From JANMZO01 sp963763135 (GTDB taxonomy: Bacteria > Actinomycetota > Acidimicrobiia > Acidimicrobiales > JANYDT01), in NCBI GenBank assembly GCA_963763135.1, contig CAVXNJ010000004.1, positions 1,054,001-1,118,000 of the forward strand: a stretch of 64,000 nt of DNA, given 5' to 3'. This document shows positions 8,979 to 17,736 of this stretch, one piece after another (position 1 is the stretch's first letter; each line of letters starts with the position of its first letter). The notes under the pieces are model-generated. The model did not search any database. It saw only the letters and a list, made by a program, of their open reading frames with translations, and had not been told where the DNA came from. Made by a program: the position numbers and the translations under genes.

Positions 8979-10880
8979 TCAGGACGGAGATCCCATCAGG
9001 GCGTCAGCATGGTTCCGGCAGTCGAAGACGCCCGACTGACCTTCTCCACCCCAGTTCGACGATGGGACTTCGGAGCAGACTTCGCTGACCGTTGTAAACA
9101 CGTCGGGCTCGCGGAGTCCCCTGGCCCCGCCGGTCACGAGAAAGTAACGCAACCGGCCGGTGGCTACGGCGGTTGCGACTCGTGCGGGCGAGGCCGAGTT
9201 GTCGCCGCCGCTGAAGCCACCGATCGCTACGACCCGGTGCCCGGCGATTATGGCGTCTTCGGCCACCATGGCTGAGGCCATCGCGACGGTCCACGTTTCG
9301 GTGGTCCGTTGCGCGTCCAACCAGCGGAGCGTGTCCTCCGTGAAGTCGACAAACCCGTAGGGGCCTCCGGAGTCGGGCGGACCAAACGACAGCGAATCGG
9401 TTCCCGGCCGGGCCGCCGGGAACAGGCCACCGACCTGGTGGCGGATTCCGCTCAGCGACCACAGCACCGGAGCGGTGAGCAGCGTGACGGAAACGGCAAC
9501 CGCCGACCACATTCGAAGCGACGTGACGTGGTCCCGGAGGATCCATCGACCGAGCACGACGGCCGAGCCGATTGCGGCGAGGACCGCGATCAGCCCGGGA
9601 CCCAACCACCGGTACGAAGGACTCCGACGTATCAGGATCACCTGCAGTGCCGCGGTCGCAAGTAATGCCGCTCCGGCCGCAGCCCGCCATGGGCCCTGCG
9701 CCTCCCAAGCGCGAACTGCGCCGATCGCGGCCAACGCGGCCAAGGCTGGAGCGAACACCACGACGTAGTACGGGTGGAGAGCCCCCTTGGTAAACGAAAA
9801 CACCGACATGCCGACGGCTGCCCAGAGCATCCACATCACCGTCGCTCCCACAACCGGGTCCCGTCGCTTCCAGCGCGATCGTCCGGCGACGGTGACTGCA
9901 ACACCGAACACTGCCATCGGGAACCACCACATCACCTGGTCGCCCATCCCATCGTTGAACATCCGGCCCACACCTCGCTCACCGCCGAACACCATGAAAA
10001 GCTGGCCGAGAACCCCCGGCCCCCGACCGACCCCCGGAGGAAGGCCACCCTCACCACCGAAGACGCTGAGGTTGTAGCCAAAGACCAGATCCCAGGCAGT
10101 TCCGTTCGTGCTCCCGCCCACCCACGGTCGAGACGAGAGGGGACGCGAGTCGACCGACAGCAACCACAGCCCGGCGAGCGCCACGAAGGCCCCTGCGGCG
10201 GCAACGGCACGGGTGATCCGTTGGGGCCATCGACCGTTGCCAGACAGCAGGTACCCGACACCGATCCCGGGAACGGCGAGCCCCGCTGCGAGCGACTTGG
10301 TGACAAACCCCGCGGCCGCGGCACCGCCGATAAGAACCGGCCAGCGCCATGCGCTCGAGGCGTAACCACGTACTGCTGCCCACGCACTGAGCACCATGAA
10401 GAAGGTCATGGTTACGTCGGGCATGTTCGAACGCGACATCGCGACCATGACCGGGGTGACGGACAACAGGAGTCCGCTGAGACAACCTGCGACGGGACCT
10501 GCCACACGCCGTACGGTCGCGGTTAACAGGCAAACAGAAGAAACGCCCAGGAGCACCGACGGGAGCATGACACTCCAGGGATGGAACCCGAAGACGCGAA
10601 CCGAAGTCGACTGCAGCCAAAACGCTAATGGTGGCTTGTCGATGGTGACCCATCCGCCGACGTCTACCGACGCGAAGCGGAAGGCGTGCCAGTTTGAACT
10701 CATGGAGCGGACCGCGGCCGAGTAGTACTCGTTGCTCCACTGATTGCGCTGCACGTTCCATCCGAAGCCGATCGCCGCCACCGCCGTCACGAGGAAGATC
10801 GCGGCGACTTCGCGTCGGGATCTTTTGTGGTCATCCGAGCAAGTGGTTACGGAGTTCGCGGGCTCCACGACACACGACAT
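8979..10880 (-). CDS. GT39-family membrane glycosyltransferase (PMT/ArnT-like)
   Basis: 633 aa polytopic membrane protein. An N-terminal TM segment is followed by the large first extracytoplasmic loop with NEYYSAAVRSM and GGWVTIDKPPLAFWLQ, typical of actinobacterial GT39/ArnT-like transferases that use polyprenyl-phosphate sugars. Ten or more hydrophobic segments follow, then a soluble C-terminal domain ending near SNWGGEGQSGVFDC. Likely transfers a sugar to an envelope acceptor (protein, lipid or arabinogalactan-type polymer); the acceptor cannot be read from sequence. It is a single gene, convergent with the rhodanese and reading the same way as FIST. Confidence 0.85.
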   Translation of the reverse strand: MSCVVEPANSVTTCSDDHKRSRREVAAIFLVTAVAAIGFGWNVQRNQWSNEYYSAAVRSMSSNWHAFRFASVDVGGWVTIDKPPLAFWLQSTSVRVFGFHPWSVMLPSVLLGVSSVCLLTATVRRVAGPVAGCLSGLLLSVTPVMVAMSRSNMPDVTMTFFMVLSAWAAVRGYASSAWRWPVLIGGAAAAGFVTKSLAAGLAVPGIGVGYLLSGNGRWPQRITRAVAAAGAFVALAGLWLLSVDSRPLSSRPWVGGSTNGTAWDLVFGYNLSVFGGEGGLPPGVGRGPGVLGQLFMVFGGERGVGRMFNDGMGDQVMWWFPMAVFGVAVTVAGRSRWKRRDPVVGATVMWMLWAAVGMSVFSFTKGALHPYYVVVFAPALAALAAIGAVRAWEAQGPWRAAAGAALLATAALQVILIRRSPSYRWLGPGLIAVLAAIGSAVVLGRWILRDHVTSLRMWSAVAVSVTLLTAPVLWSLSGIRHQVGGLFPAARPGTDSLSFGPPDSGGPYGFVDFTEDTLRWLDAQRTTETWTVAMASAMVAEDAIIAGHRVVAIGGFSGGDNSASPARVATAVATGRLRYFLVTGGARGLREPDVFTTVSEVCSEVPSSNWGGEGQSGVFDCRNHADALMGSPS

Positions 10881-11146
10881 CTGACGTGTTTACCATCGAA
10901 ACCTCCGGGCCACCATGCGCCCTCGTTTATCGGCTCATCCGATGACCAGGGGTCGTTTCCGTTTAGGGGGAATGCCCTGAAGACTCAAGATTTTTGCTCG
11001 TTCATTTCCCTGCGGCAGAGGATCGGGTAATATTGACGGCGTCACAGTGGTGTGGGTATTCCGTCGGCCCGCACTGCTGTGGCTCTTTTGTTTCCGGTCT
11101 GACTTGCTGTGCAAAGCAGCCCGCCAGCGCTTAGCGGAAGGCTCTT
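10881..11146 (-). other. Upstream region of the GT39 gene
   Basis: 266 bp between two leftward genes, FIST (upstream) and GT39 (downstream). No convincing coding sequence, terminator hairpin or RNA was seen. It presumably holds the GT39 promoter. Confidence 0.4.
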
Positions 11147-12373
11147 TCAGCCGAATAGCGCGATCGCGGAACCGGTTCCCTGTGCGGTGTTCAACCCACC
11201 GGAACCGTTGAAGTGCTGCAAGCACGACACCCCGCCGACCGCAGCTCCGGTCACGTCAAACAGCGCTTCAACCGCTTCGCGCGCCGCGAAACTGGTGCGG
11301 TTTCGACGACCGGTCGACGTGAACAACAGGCTCGAACAAGCGCTGCGGTCGACTGAAGCGGTGGCGACACGCTCGGTCAGGTCGGTCACCACCGACTCGG
11401 CGGTTCGGGCAAAGAATCCGACAATCGCTCCGACAGGGACTTCCGCGTCAAGGCCGAGGGCACCGGTGTCACGATCGAATCCAACGACCTCAAATAGTGC
11501 CTGTCGATGAGTCGATGCCGAAGCGTTGGATTCGTCCGACAGATGAGCGCGTGGCGGCGACGCCTTGTGCGATTCATCGCCGTTCGCCAGCAAACCGAGA
11601 AACACGCCATCGCGAAGCGACCCCCGCCGTTTCGCGTCGAGCGTGCTCACCAGGGCGTCGAAGGTCGGCTTCGCCGCACCACCGTCGAGGTCGTACACCA
11701 CGCTTCGTTCCGCCTTGGTGACACGAAACGTCGGGCCGATCAAGGCCGCCCCGTGGGATGCCACCGTCACCACCGGTGGAAGCGCATGGATGAACGCACC
11801 TATGGCTCCAAATGCGGTGGTCCCCGCGTTGGTAGCGAGGCGACTTCCTCCCGGTCGTCGAGGCGCCGATGACGACCCGCCGATGACCGCCAGCCCCGGC
11901 CATCGCCGGTCGACGAGGCTCAACCAAGCCTCGGCGGGGAACGAAAACGGGTCGGTGAACAGCACCATGGCCGAGGCCGTCACCGCATCCGCATCCAATC
12001 GGTCAGCCCACTGCTCGAGATCATCGACGGCGTGAGGGTTGTCGTCGATCGCCGGCAGCTGAAAGGACTCGGCCCGCCCGAACCGTCCGGCCCAGATCGA
12101 CAGGCCCTGACGGTGTTCCACGACGGTGTCGTTGCTGTACACGGCAGTAGCGGTGGTTGCCAACAGCGCCTGCGGTTTGAGTACCGTGCGAATTACGCCG
12201 ACCACGTCGTCGAACGTGCCGCTGAGATCTGGCGTCATGCCGACCACCACAAGGTCCGGCTCCTGACCCACCTTCTCCAACGTGTCGCCGACCGCTTCGC
12301 CAACAGCGATGCTCGGAATCGGATGCTGGGAGCAACTTGCCCCGAAGCGAGAGCCGAATCGATAACTGTGCAC
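11147..12373 (-). CDS. FIST N/C domain protein
   Basis: 408 aa matching the FIST (F-box and intracellular signal transduction) architecture. The N-terminal sensory half has the PDLVVVGMTPDLSGTFDDVV and VIGGSSSAPR segments. The C-terminal half ends in the family-typical AVGGVSCLQHFNGSGG followed by a short conserved tail. FIST domains are thought to bind small ligands, possibly amino acids. The start is GTG at 12373, supported by TAGGGT ending 6 nt upstream with no Shine-Dalgarno. It is divergent from the TetR gene across 152 bp. Role in this organism unknown. Confidence 0.82.
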   Translation of the reverse strand: MHSYRFGSRFGASCSQHPIPSIAVGEAVGDTLEKVGQEPDLVVVGMTPDLSGTFDDVVGVIRTVLKPQALLATTATAVYSNDTVVEHRQGLSIWAGRFGRAESFQLPAIDDNPHAVDDLEQWADRLDADAVTASAMVLFTDPFSFPAEAWLSLVDRRWPGLAVIGGSSSAPRRPGGSRLATNAGTTAFGAIGAFIHALPPVVTVASHGAALIGPTFRVTKAERSVVYDLDGGAAKPTFDALVSTLDAKRRGSLRDGVFLGLLANGDESHKASPPRAHLSDESNASASTHRQALFEVVGFDRDTGALGLDAEVPVGAIVGFFARTAESVVTDLTERVATASVDRSACSSLLFTSTGRRNRTSFAAREAVEALFDVTGAAVGGVSCLQHFNGSGGLNTAQGTGSAIALFG

Positions 12374-12379
12374 AACGCG

Positions 12380-12385
12380 ACCCTA
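12380..12385 (-). promoter_or_regulatory. -10 hexamer TAGGGT of the FIST gene
   Basis: Minus-strand TAGGGT with 6 nt before the GTG at 12373. Same geometry as other leaderless-type starts in this window. Confidence 0.5.
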
Positions 12386-12512
12386 ACTGCCCACGATGAC
12401 CGGTAGCGGCCGACCCGAAGGGCCGCGGCTGGCCGTCGGACGCTGTCGATCCCGGAATCCGTTTCCAAAAGGTTTGCTGAAGGGAAGGCGGTGAACCGAC
12501 CCCGCTCGGCAC

Positions 12513-12518
12513 TATCGT
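12513..12518 (+). promoter_or_regulatory. -10 hexamer TATCGT of the TetR gene
   Basis: TATCGT with 7 nt before the ATG at 12526 and no Shine-Dalgarno sequence. This implies transcription starting at or next to the start codon. Confidence 0.5.
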
Positions 12519-12525
12519 TTCAACG

Positions 12526-13212
12526 ATGGATTCTGAGCTCCCAGACGGTGTGGCCGCGCCGTCGACGCGGGACACGATTCTCTCGGCGGCGGAACGTCTG
12601 TTTGCCGAGCAGGGATACGACGGAACCTCGCTCAACGACATTGCTGCCGCCGTCGGAATCCGGCGACCGAGCCTGCTTCATCACTTCGAATCGAAAGACG
12701 TCCTGTACAACGACGTTTTCGCTCTGCATATCGGTGACTGGTTCAGCCGCGTGCTCGCCGCCACGGAGCACAAATCCGATGGCTGGGACAAGCTCGATCA
12801 GGTGCTGGAGACCGCGTTCTCGTTCTTCCTCGAGAACCCGGACTTTGTCCGGCTCGTCCGACGCGAAGCCCTTGACCGGCGCTTGCCGGTCAATCTTGGT
12901 GAGACGCTTCGTCCGTTGATGCAGCGATCCTGCGCGTTCTTCGAACGCGAAATGGTTGCCGGACGCTTTCGTCGCCACGACCCCGAACAACTGTTGCTGA
13001 CCGGCTACGGAGCGTTGCTTTCGTATTTCAGCGACGTCCCGTTCCTCGAAGCGCTGACCTCGCGTGACCCGCTTTCACCCGACGTGCTGCGGAGCCGTTT
13101 TGATCATCTGCGGACGTTCTTCCGTTCAGCGCTCGATCCCTACAACGCGCCCACGCTTCCGGTCGCCGAGATCTCGGCGACGGTGCTACACGAGGGGAGC
13201 CCCCACTCGTGA
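12526..13212 (+). CDS. TetR/AcrR family transcriptional regulator
   Basis: 228 aa. The N-terminal helix-turn-helix is clear: RDTILSAAERLFAEQGYDG, then LNDIAAAVGIRRPSLLHHF and ESKDVLYNDVF. The all-helical C-terminal ligand/dimer domain is divergent, so no ligand can be proposed. It is divergent from the FIST gene, and its stop codon overlaps the GTG start of the D,D-carboxypeptidase (GTGA at 13209-13212). Likely control targets are the neighbouring genes, by inference only. Confidence 0.92.
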   Translation: MDSELPDGVAAPSTRDTILSAAERLFAEQGYDGTSLNDIAAAVGIRRPSLLHHFESKDVLYNDVFALHIGDWFSRVLAATEHKSDGWDKLDQVLETAFSFFLENPDFVRLVRREALDRRLPVNLGETLRPLMQRSCAFFEREMVAGRFRRHDPEQLLLTGYGALLSYFSDVPFLEALTSRDPLSPDVLRSRFDHLRTFFRSALDPYNAPTLPVAEISATVLHEGSPHS

Positions 13213-14667
13213 CTTCCACGACCTCCGGCCGCCTCGGCCGTGCCGTTGGAATTGCCCTTGTGACACTCGGCTTGGCGGGGGGAGGGCTCGTGGTTCTCGC
13301 AGGAACCGCTGACCGCGGCACATCCGTGTTGTCGCCGGATCAGCCCGTACCGGTCCTGTCGAGCGCGTCGCATACCGCAGACGCTTCGTCTCGCAGTCGC
13401 TCGCCAGCGACTATCCGCCACCGTGACGGAGCAGTTGGGCGTCGATTCGTTGAAGTCAGCCGTGGGTAAATCGTGCGTGGTGATCGACGCCGCCGGCGGC
13501 CTGGTGGTGGGCGAGGGAATCGATCGACAGGTGTTGCCGGCCTCGACGCAGAAGGTCCTCACGGCCACGGCTGCGCTTGCCCGGTTGGACCCCTCGACGC
13601 GATTTCGAACCGAAGTTCGTTCGGCGGCAGAGGTCTCGGGGGCAACGCTCAACGGCGACCTGTGGCTGGTGGGTGGCGGAGACCCCTTGCTCGAAACATC
13701 GGCGTATACGAAGACCCAGAAGCACGAATCCGATTTGGCCACCCCGTTTGACGACCTGGTTGATCAGATCGTCAAAACCGGCGTAACCACGATCACTGGC
13801 AGCGTGATCGGCGACGCCCGCCGTTTCGACGACCAGGGTCGGGTCTTGTCCTGGAAACGGTCCTACGTGACGGCCGGGGAGGTGGGGGTGATTTCGGGCT
13901 TGATGGTCGATGACAACTTCACGGTGATCAACGCAAAGAACAAGCGCATCGCCGCCAGCGACCCACCCGTCGATGCGGCACGCCTTTTGCAGACGATGCT
14001 GGCCGACCGCGGCGTGACCGTCATCGGGGAACCGCGGGCACCAAAAGACTCCGAACGGGGTGCCGAGCTGGCGGCCCCGAACGTGATCGGCTCCGTGGAG
14101 TCAAAGCCGATCGCAGACGTGGTCGGCGAAATGCTGCGTTGGAGCGACAACACCACGGCCGAGATGCTTCTGAAGGAAATCGGGCACTCGGGAATCAAGC
14201 CGGTGGTCGGCTCATGGGCTCTCGGGATCCAGAACCTCCACCGATCATTACGACTGGCCGGCGTCTCGGAGGCCGACGTCCATGTGGTCGATGGCTCCGG
14301 TCTCGACGTTTCGAACCGGGTTACCTGCCGGACCCTGCTCGACACCGTGAAGAGCCACCCCTCGACCAGCGCGTTCTTCGACGGACTGCCGGTGATGGGC
14401 CGTACCGGCACGCTGCGGTCGCGGCTGCGCAACACTGAGGCCCAGGGCAAAGTGCGCGCCAAGACCGGAACGCTCAACGGGGTGTCGTCTCTGGCCGGCA
14501 CCGCCGACGCAGCTGATGGCTCGCAGGTCACGTTCGCTATCGTGTTCAACAATCTCAAATCGACCGGCGACGGTGTGGCGGCCGCCGACGCGATCGTGAC
14601 CGCCCTGGTGAAGTTTCCCGACGCGCCGCCGGTCGAGCAGTTTCACGTGGGCCTCGACGCCCCGTAA
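13209..14667 (+). CDS. dacB: D-alanyl-D-alanine carboxypeptidase, PBP4 (DacB/S13) family, with an apparent +1 frameshift
   Basis: Serine peptidase family S13 enzyme that trims peptidoglycan stem peptides. The catalytic part is intact: SxxK in PASTQKVLT, SxN in RWSDNTTAEMLL and KTG in RAKTGTL. The signal peptide starts at GTG 13209 (hydrophobic VGIALVTLGLAGGGLVVLAG) in one frame and runs to VPVLS at about 13361. The family-typical continuation ARRIPQTLRLAVARQRL follows at 13363 in the +1 frame, which stays open to 14667. Skipping one base near 13362 would restore a full ~485-residue exported protein. Without it, only a cytoplasmic product from an internal GTG (13423) is possible. This is a sequencing error, a recent mutation, or less likely programmed frameshifting. 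Confidence 0.85.
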
Positions 14668-14702
14668 CCCCCAGGCCGGGGAAGCGCTTGTGGCGCCTGT
14701 GG

Positions 14703-14719
14703 CGCAAAGCCGCTTTGCG
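14703..14719. terminator. Short perfect hairpin between dacB and the Lon-domain gene
   Basis: CGCAAAGC and GCTTTGCG are exact inverted repeats separated by one base. There is no T-run, so terminator activity is uncertain. It lies 35 bp after the dacB stop and just upstream of the next promoter. Confidence 0.35.
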
Positions 14720-14731
14720 GACCGGAGATTG

Positions 14732-14737
14732 TAGGGT
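14732..14737 (+). promoter_or_regulatory. -10 hexamer TAGGGT of the Lon-N-domain gene
   Basis: TAGGGT with 6 nt before the GTG at 14744; no Shine-Dalgarno sequence. Leaderless geometry. Confidence 0.5.
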
Positions 14738-14743
14738 GGGCAC

Positions 14744-15373
14744 GTGAACGACAGCGATGCGCCGTTACCGATGTTTCCGCTCGGATCGGTCCTGTTTCCG
14801 CACGTGGGCTTGCCATTGCGGGTGTTCGAGCCGCGGTATCGGCAACTGGTTCTTGACTGTCTGGAGCGGACCAACGAATTCGGGGTCGTGCTGATCGAAC
14901 GGGGGAGTGAGGTCGGTGGGGGCGACGTCCGGTTCGACATCGGGACCGTTGCCGAGATCGTCGATGCGGCTCCCCAGAGCGATGGTACCTGGTCGGTTAT
15001 GGCCGTCGGCAGGCAGCGGATCCGCGTTCGACGGTGGCTCGAGGATTCGCCCTATCCTCGAGCTGAGATTGAGCGCCTCGACGACAGCCAGTTGACCGAG
15101 GCGGAAGCCCACGCGATCGCCGTGGTGGTCGAACGGCTGCGTTCTTCACTGCGTCTGTGCGCCAAAGCCCGCGTGCCGGCAATGCCTCCCGAAACGACGC
15201 TGAGTGATGATCCGGCAGTGGCACTTTGGCAGGCTTGTGCAGTAGCCCCAATCGGCCCGATCGACGAACTGGCGTTGCTACGATCTGCCAGCACGATGCA
15301 GCGCGTCGCTCTGTTGGCTTCGCTGCTCGACGATCACGACGCCTTGCTAGCGCCTAGGATCGACGGTAGTTAA
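14744..15373 (+). CDS. Lon N-terminal (substrate-binding) domain protein, LON superfamily PUA-like
   Basis: 209 aa consisting only of the N-terminal domain of ATP-dependent Lon protease. LPMFPLGSVLFPHVGLPLRVFEPRY at the start is the classic LON-domain opening, and GTVAEIVDAAPQSDGTWSVMAVGRQR follows the domain consensus. No AAA+ or protease domain is present. Free-standing LON-domain proteins are common in actinobacteria and have no firmly assigned function; substrate recognition or delivery is an inference from Lon. Start GTG 14744 fits the leaderless promoter element. Confidence 0.88.
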   Translation: MNDSDAPLPMFPLGSVLFPHVGLPLRVFEPRYRQLVLDCLERTNEFGVVLIERGSEVGGGDVRFDIGTVAEIVDAAPQSDGTWSVMAVGRQRIRVRRWLEDSPYPRAEIERLDDSQLTEAEAHAIAVVVERLRSSLRLCAKARVPAMPPETTLSDDPAVALWQACAVAPIGPIDELALLRSASTMQRVALLASLLDDHDALLAPRIDGS

Positions 15374-15436
15374 CACCTGCTGCCGGCGCTGTACGACCAT
15401 CGATTCGCTCACATCCACATCAACGAAAAGGAACCA

Positions 15437-15901
15437 GTGGCTTCAGAATCAAACTCTTCGAAAAGCTCCCTCATCGGGAAACTGCTGGGTTCCGCCGGTC
15501 CTGCCGTGGCGAAGGTGAAGAGCGTGAACCCCGCCGCTGCGAAGACCTCAGCGACTCACGGCGTCACGAGCACCAAAGAACTTGTTTCGATGTCGATCGC
15601 GTACATCAAACAGGAGACCAAGGAGCCGTTGGCGGGAATCGGGCGACTTTTGGCGCTTGGTCTGGCTGGGGCCACGCTGATGGGCTTCGGCCTCATTCTC
15701 TACACGCTGGCCCTGCTCCGGGGCATCCAGGGGGCCTTTGCCTATGTCCGCGCAAACGGTGACCGTGGACCGCTGAGCGGCAGCCTCACGTTCATCCCCT
15801 ACATTTTGACGGCGGTCGGCTGCCTCGTCGCCATCGGGATAATCGTTTCGATGTTGATGCGGGCGACCAAGAGTGCGAAGCGAACTGGAGCGAGCTCATG
15901 A
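15437..15901 (+). CDS. Phage-holin-superfamily-like (Holin-X type) membrane protein
   Basis: 154 aa. A polar, Ser/Lys-rich N-terminus and an amphipathic segment are followed by two transmembrane helices (LLALGLAGATLMGFGLILYTLALL and IPYILTAVGCLVAIGIIVSML) and a basic C-terminus. This matches the small actinobacterial 'holin-X' membrane proteins encoded on chromosomes outside prophages. A GTG start preceded by AAGGA is used. It leads a tight three-gene unit; the next gene starts inside its stop codon (ATGA). No lysin or phage gene is nearby, so a phage role is not supported. Confidence 0.7.
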   Translation: MASESNSSKSSLIGKLLGSAGPAVAKVKSVNPAAAKTSATHGVTSTKELVSMSIAYIKQETKEPLAGIGRLLALGLAGATLMGFGLILYTLALLRGIQGAFAYVRANGDRGPLSGSLTFIPYILTAVGCLVAIGIIVSMLMRATKSAKRTGASS

Positions 15902-16131
15902 GCAAGAAGTCAACGTCAACGGCGGCAGCAGACCGTCCAATCAAGCGTGAGGACCTGGAAAAAGGCTTGCGCTCGATCAAAGACGACATCGACTCGGTCA
16001 AAGAGTCGGCCTCGGGCCTCGGCGTGGCGGCCGTAATCGGCGTGGCGTTGCTGCTGGTCATCCTCGCGTTCATCATCGGGAAGCGCCGCGGCAAGCAGAA
16101 GTACGCGTTCGTAGAGATTCGAAGGGCGTAA
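15898..16131 (+). CDS. Small single-pass membrane protein, unknown function
   Basis: 77 aa: a charged N-terminal helix (REDLEKGLRSIKDDIDSV), one transmembrane helix (GVAAVIGVALLLVILAFIIG) and a basic tail. It overlaps the preceding gene by four bases (ATGA), implying translational coupling. Probably a partner of the holin-like protein. Confidence 0.75.
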   Translation: MSKKSTSTAAADRPIKREDLEKGLRSIKDDIDSVKESASGLGVAAVIGVALLLVILAFIIGKRRGKQKYAFVEIRRA

Positions 16132-16134
16132 CCG

Positions 16135-16506
16135 GTGTTGAAGTCCCTGGTGCGCACCTGGGTTCGAACCTCTATCGTCACGAAAGGCGTTCGGGGTCAA
16201 TCCTCGTTCTGGCTTGCGATGGGCGCGCTCAGCCTGCTTCGAAAGTACTTCGACCAGAAGGGGCGCAAGACCGAGCGCATCGCGTTGGGGGAGCGACTCA
16301 GACCCGGCGACGAACTGACCCTGCGGTATCCGGGTAAGCCGGTCCGTCCGGTTCGCAAGGAAATCGCCGAAGTGCTGAAGCGTCGAGCGGCCGAAGCTGC
16401 CGCACACGCCAAGGCCGTTGCCGAACTTCAAGCCAAAGTCGACAAAGGCGGATTTGGTGCGAGACGCGCAGCAAAAGAGCTAGACGCGCTCACATCGAAG
16501 CGTTAG
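16135..16506 (+). CDS. Conserved-looking basic protein of the holin-like operon, unknown function
   Basis: 123 aa starting at GTG 16135, three bases after the preceding stop. The N-terminal ~45 residues form an amphipathic or membrane-associating region (SSFWLAMGALSLLRKYF). The middle GERLRPGDELTLRYPGKPV resembles a short beta element, and the C-terminus is an Ala/Lys-rich helix (RRAAEAAAHAKAVAELQAKV). No known domain recognised. Its context suggests a three-component membrane-associated module. Confidence 0.7.
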   Translation: MLKSLVRTWVRTSIVTKGVRGQSSFWLAMGALSLLRKYFDQKGRKTERIALGERLRPGDELTLRYPGKPVRPVRKEIAEVLKRRAAEAAAHAKAVAELQAKVDKGGFGARRAAKELDALTSKR

Positions 16507-16733
16507 CCGAGTGCTGAACAACCCGAGTGCTGATCAACTAATGACAGCGCCTCTGCGGCCATTTTCGTCGCTCGCGGCGTCCTCGTCGACCCTATTAGGG
16601 CGGGGCTAGTGGGGTCATCCACGTCCCGCAGGACTGCGAAGCAGGTCGGTGCGCAGACATTGCCCGCGAACGAATCTGACTCGCAGATTCGCACGCCAGC
16701 GTTATTCAACACTCAGCTATTGAAAGGCATTAC
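16507..16733. other. Intergenic region before trmI with a hairpin and a short direct repeat
   Basis: 227 bp with no gene. CCGAGTGCTGA occurs at 16507-16517 and again at 16523-16533 (16-bp period), just after the preceding stop codon. CGAATCTG and CAGATTCG (16671-16691) form a perfect 8-bp stem with a 5-nt loop, with no T-run after it. The trmI ATG is preceded by a GAAAGG-type ribosome-binding site. Confidence 0.6.
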
Positions 16734-17642
16734 ATGAGTCGTCCCCTTCTCGTTGGCGAGAAAGTGGTGATCGTTGATGCAAAGAAACGGCGCTATCTCG
16801 TGACCTTGGCCGAAAACGCCGAGTTCCACTCCCACGCCGGTTTCTTTCCTCACTCGATGCTCATTGGTTCCGAGGAAGGCATCACGGTTCGTTCGTCGGG
16901 CGGAGCGCGGTACACCGCCATCCGACCGACCTTGGCCGAGTTCGTGCTCAAAATGCCTCGAGGGGCCCAGGTCATCTATCCGAAGGACCTCGGCGCCATC
17001 TTGATGCTCGCCGACATCTTTCCCGGGGCGCGGGTACTCGAGTCGGGAATCGGCTCGGGGGCGATGTCGATGACACTGCTCAGGGCCGGCGCAGAAGTCA
17101 TCGGCTACGAGATTCGTGAGGACTTTGCCAAGAAGGCCCAGGAAAACGTACGAGCTTTCTTGGGAGACGACGCCGCGTCGAGGTACCGGGTTGAGATCCG
17201 CGACTGCTACGAGGGGATCACCGAGACCGGCCTTGACCGGATCGTTCTCGACCTTCCGGAACCCTGGAGTGTCATACCGCATGCGGCAAAGGCTCTCCGG
17301 ACCGGAGGAATCATCCTGTCCTACCTGCCGACCATCACCCAGACGGTTACGCTCCGAAACACTTTGGCCGACCACGGTTTTGCGATGGCCGAAACCATCG
17401 AGGTACTCCATCGGGGCTGGCACATCGAGGGTATGTCTGTGCGTCCCGACCATCGAATGGTTGCGCACACAGGGTTTCTGACGCAGGCCCGCCTCCTCGG
17501 CGACGACGCCCCGGTTGAGTTTCTCCGCCCGGAAAAAGAATTGCCGCCCGATATGGCTTCCGGGGATGAGATCGATGGATTCGACAACGAACTCGACGAC
17601 GACCTCGACCACGGCGCGCCCGACGACAACCTTGGAGCCTGA
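16734..17642 (+). CDS. trmI: tRNA (adenine-N1)-methyltransferase, TrmI (m1A58)
   Basis: 302 aa. SAM-dependent enzyme that methylates A58 in the T loop of tRNA; works as a homotetramer. An N-terminal beta-barrel domain is followed by a Rossmann methyltransferase with motif I LESGIGSGAMSMTLL, the acidic residue in EIREDFAKKAQENV, and the DRIVLDLPEPW motif that is characteristic of TrmI/Trm61. The C-terminal ~30 residues are Asp-rich and probably disordered. In mycobacteria the orthologue (Rv2118c) also sits immediately upstream of the proteasome ATPase gene region. Confidence 0.95.
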   Translation: MSRPLLVGEKVVIVDAKKRRYLVTLAENAEFHSHAGFFPHSMLIGSEEGITVRSSGGARYTAIRPTLAEFVLKMPRGAQVIYPKDLGAILMLADIFPGARVLESGIGSGAMSMTLLRAGAEVIGYEIREDFAKKAQENVRAFLGDDAASRYRVEIRDCYEGITETGLDRIVLDLPEPWSVIPHAAKALRTGGIILSYLPTITQTVTLRNTLADHGFAMAETIEVLHRGWHIEGMSVRPDHRMVAHTGFLTQARLLGDDAPVEFLRPEKELPPDMASGDEIDGFDNELDDDLDHGAPDDNLGA

Positions 17643-17736
17643 TTCGATCCGACATACGGCGGAAGGCTGATCTGACCGCTTGGTCCAGCAGCGGGCATCC
17701 CCCTTCTCGGTGGTGATCCGTGCGAATTTGGACGGC

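Noticed and set aside
15437..15901. Prophage remnant because of the holin-like gene
   Set aside because: Single gene of a family common on actinobacterial chromosomes; no other phage functions nearby.
16503..16733. MITE or IS fragment, because of loosely inverted ends GAGTGCTGAA and TTCAACACTC
   Set aside because: Inverted similarity is short and imperfect, with no target-site duplication or transposase.
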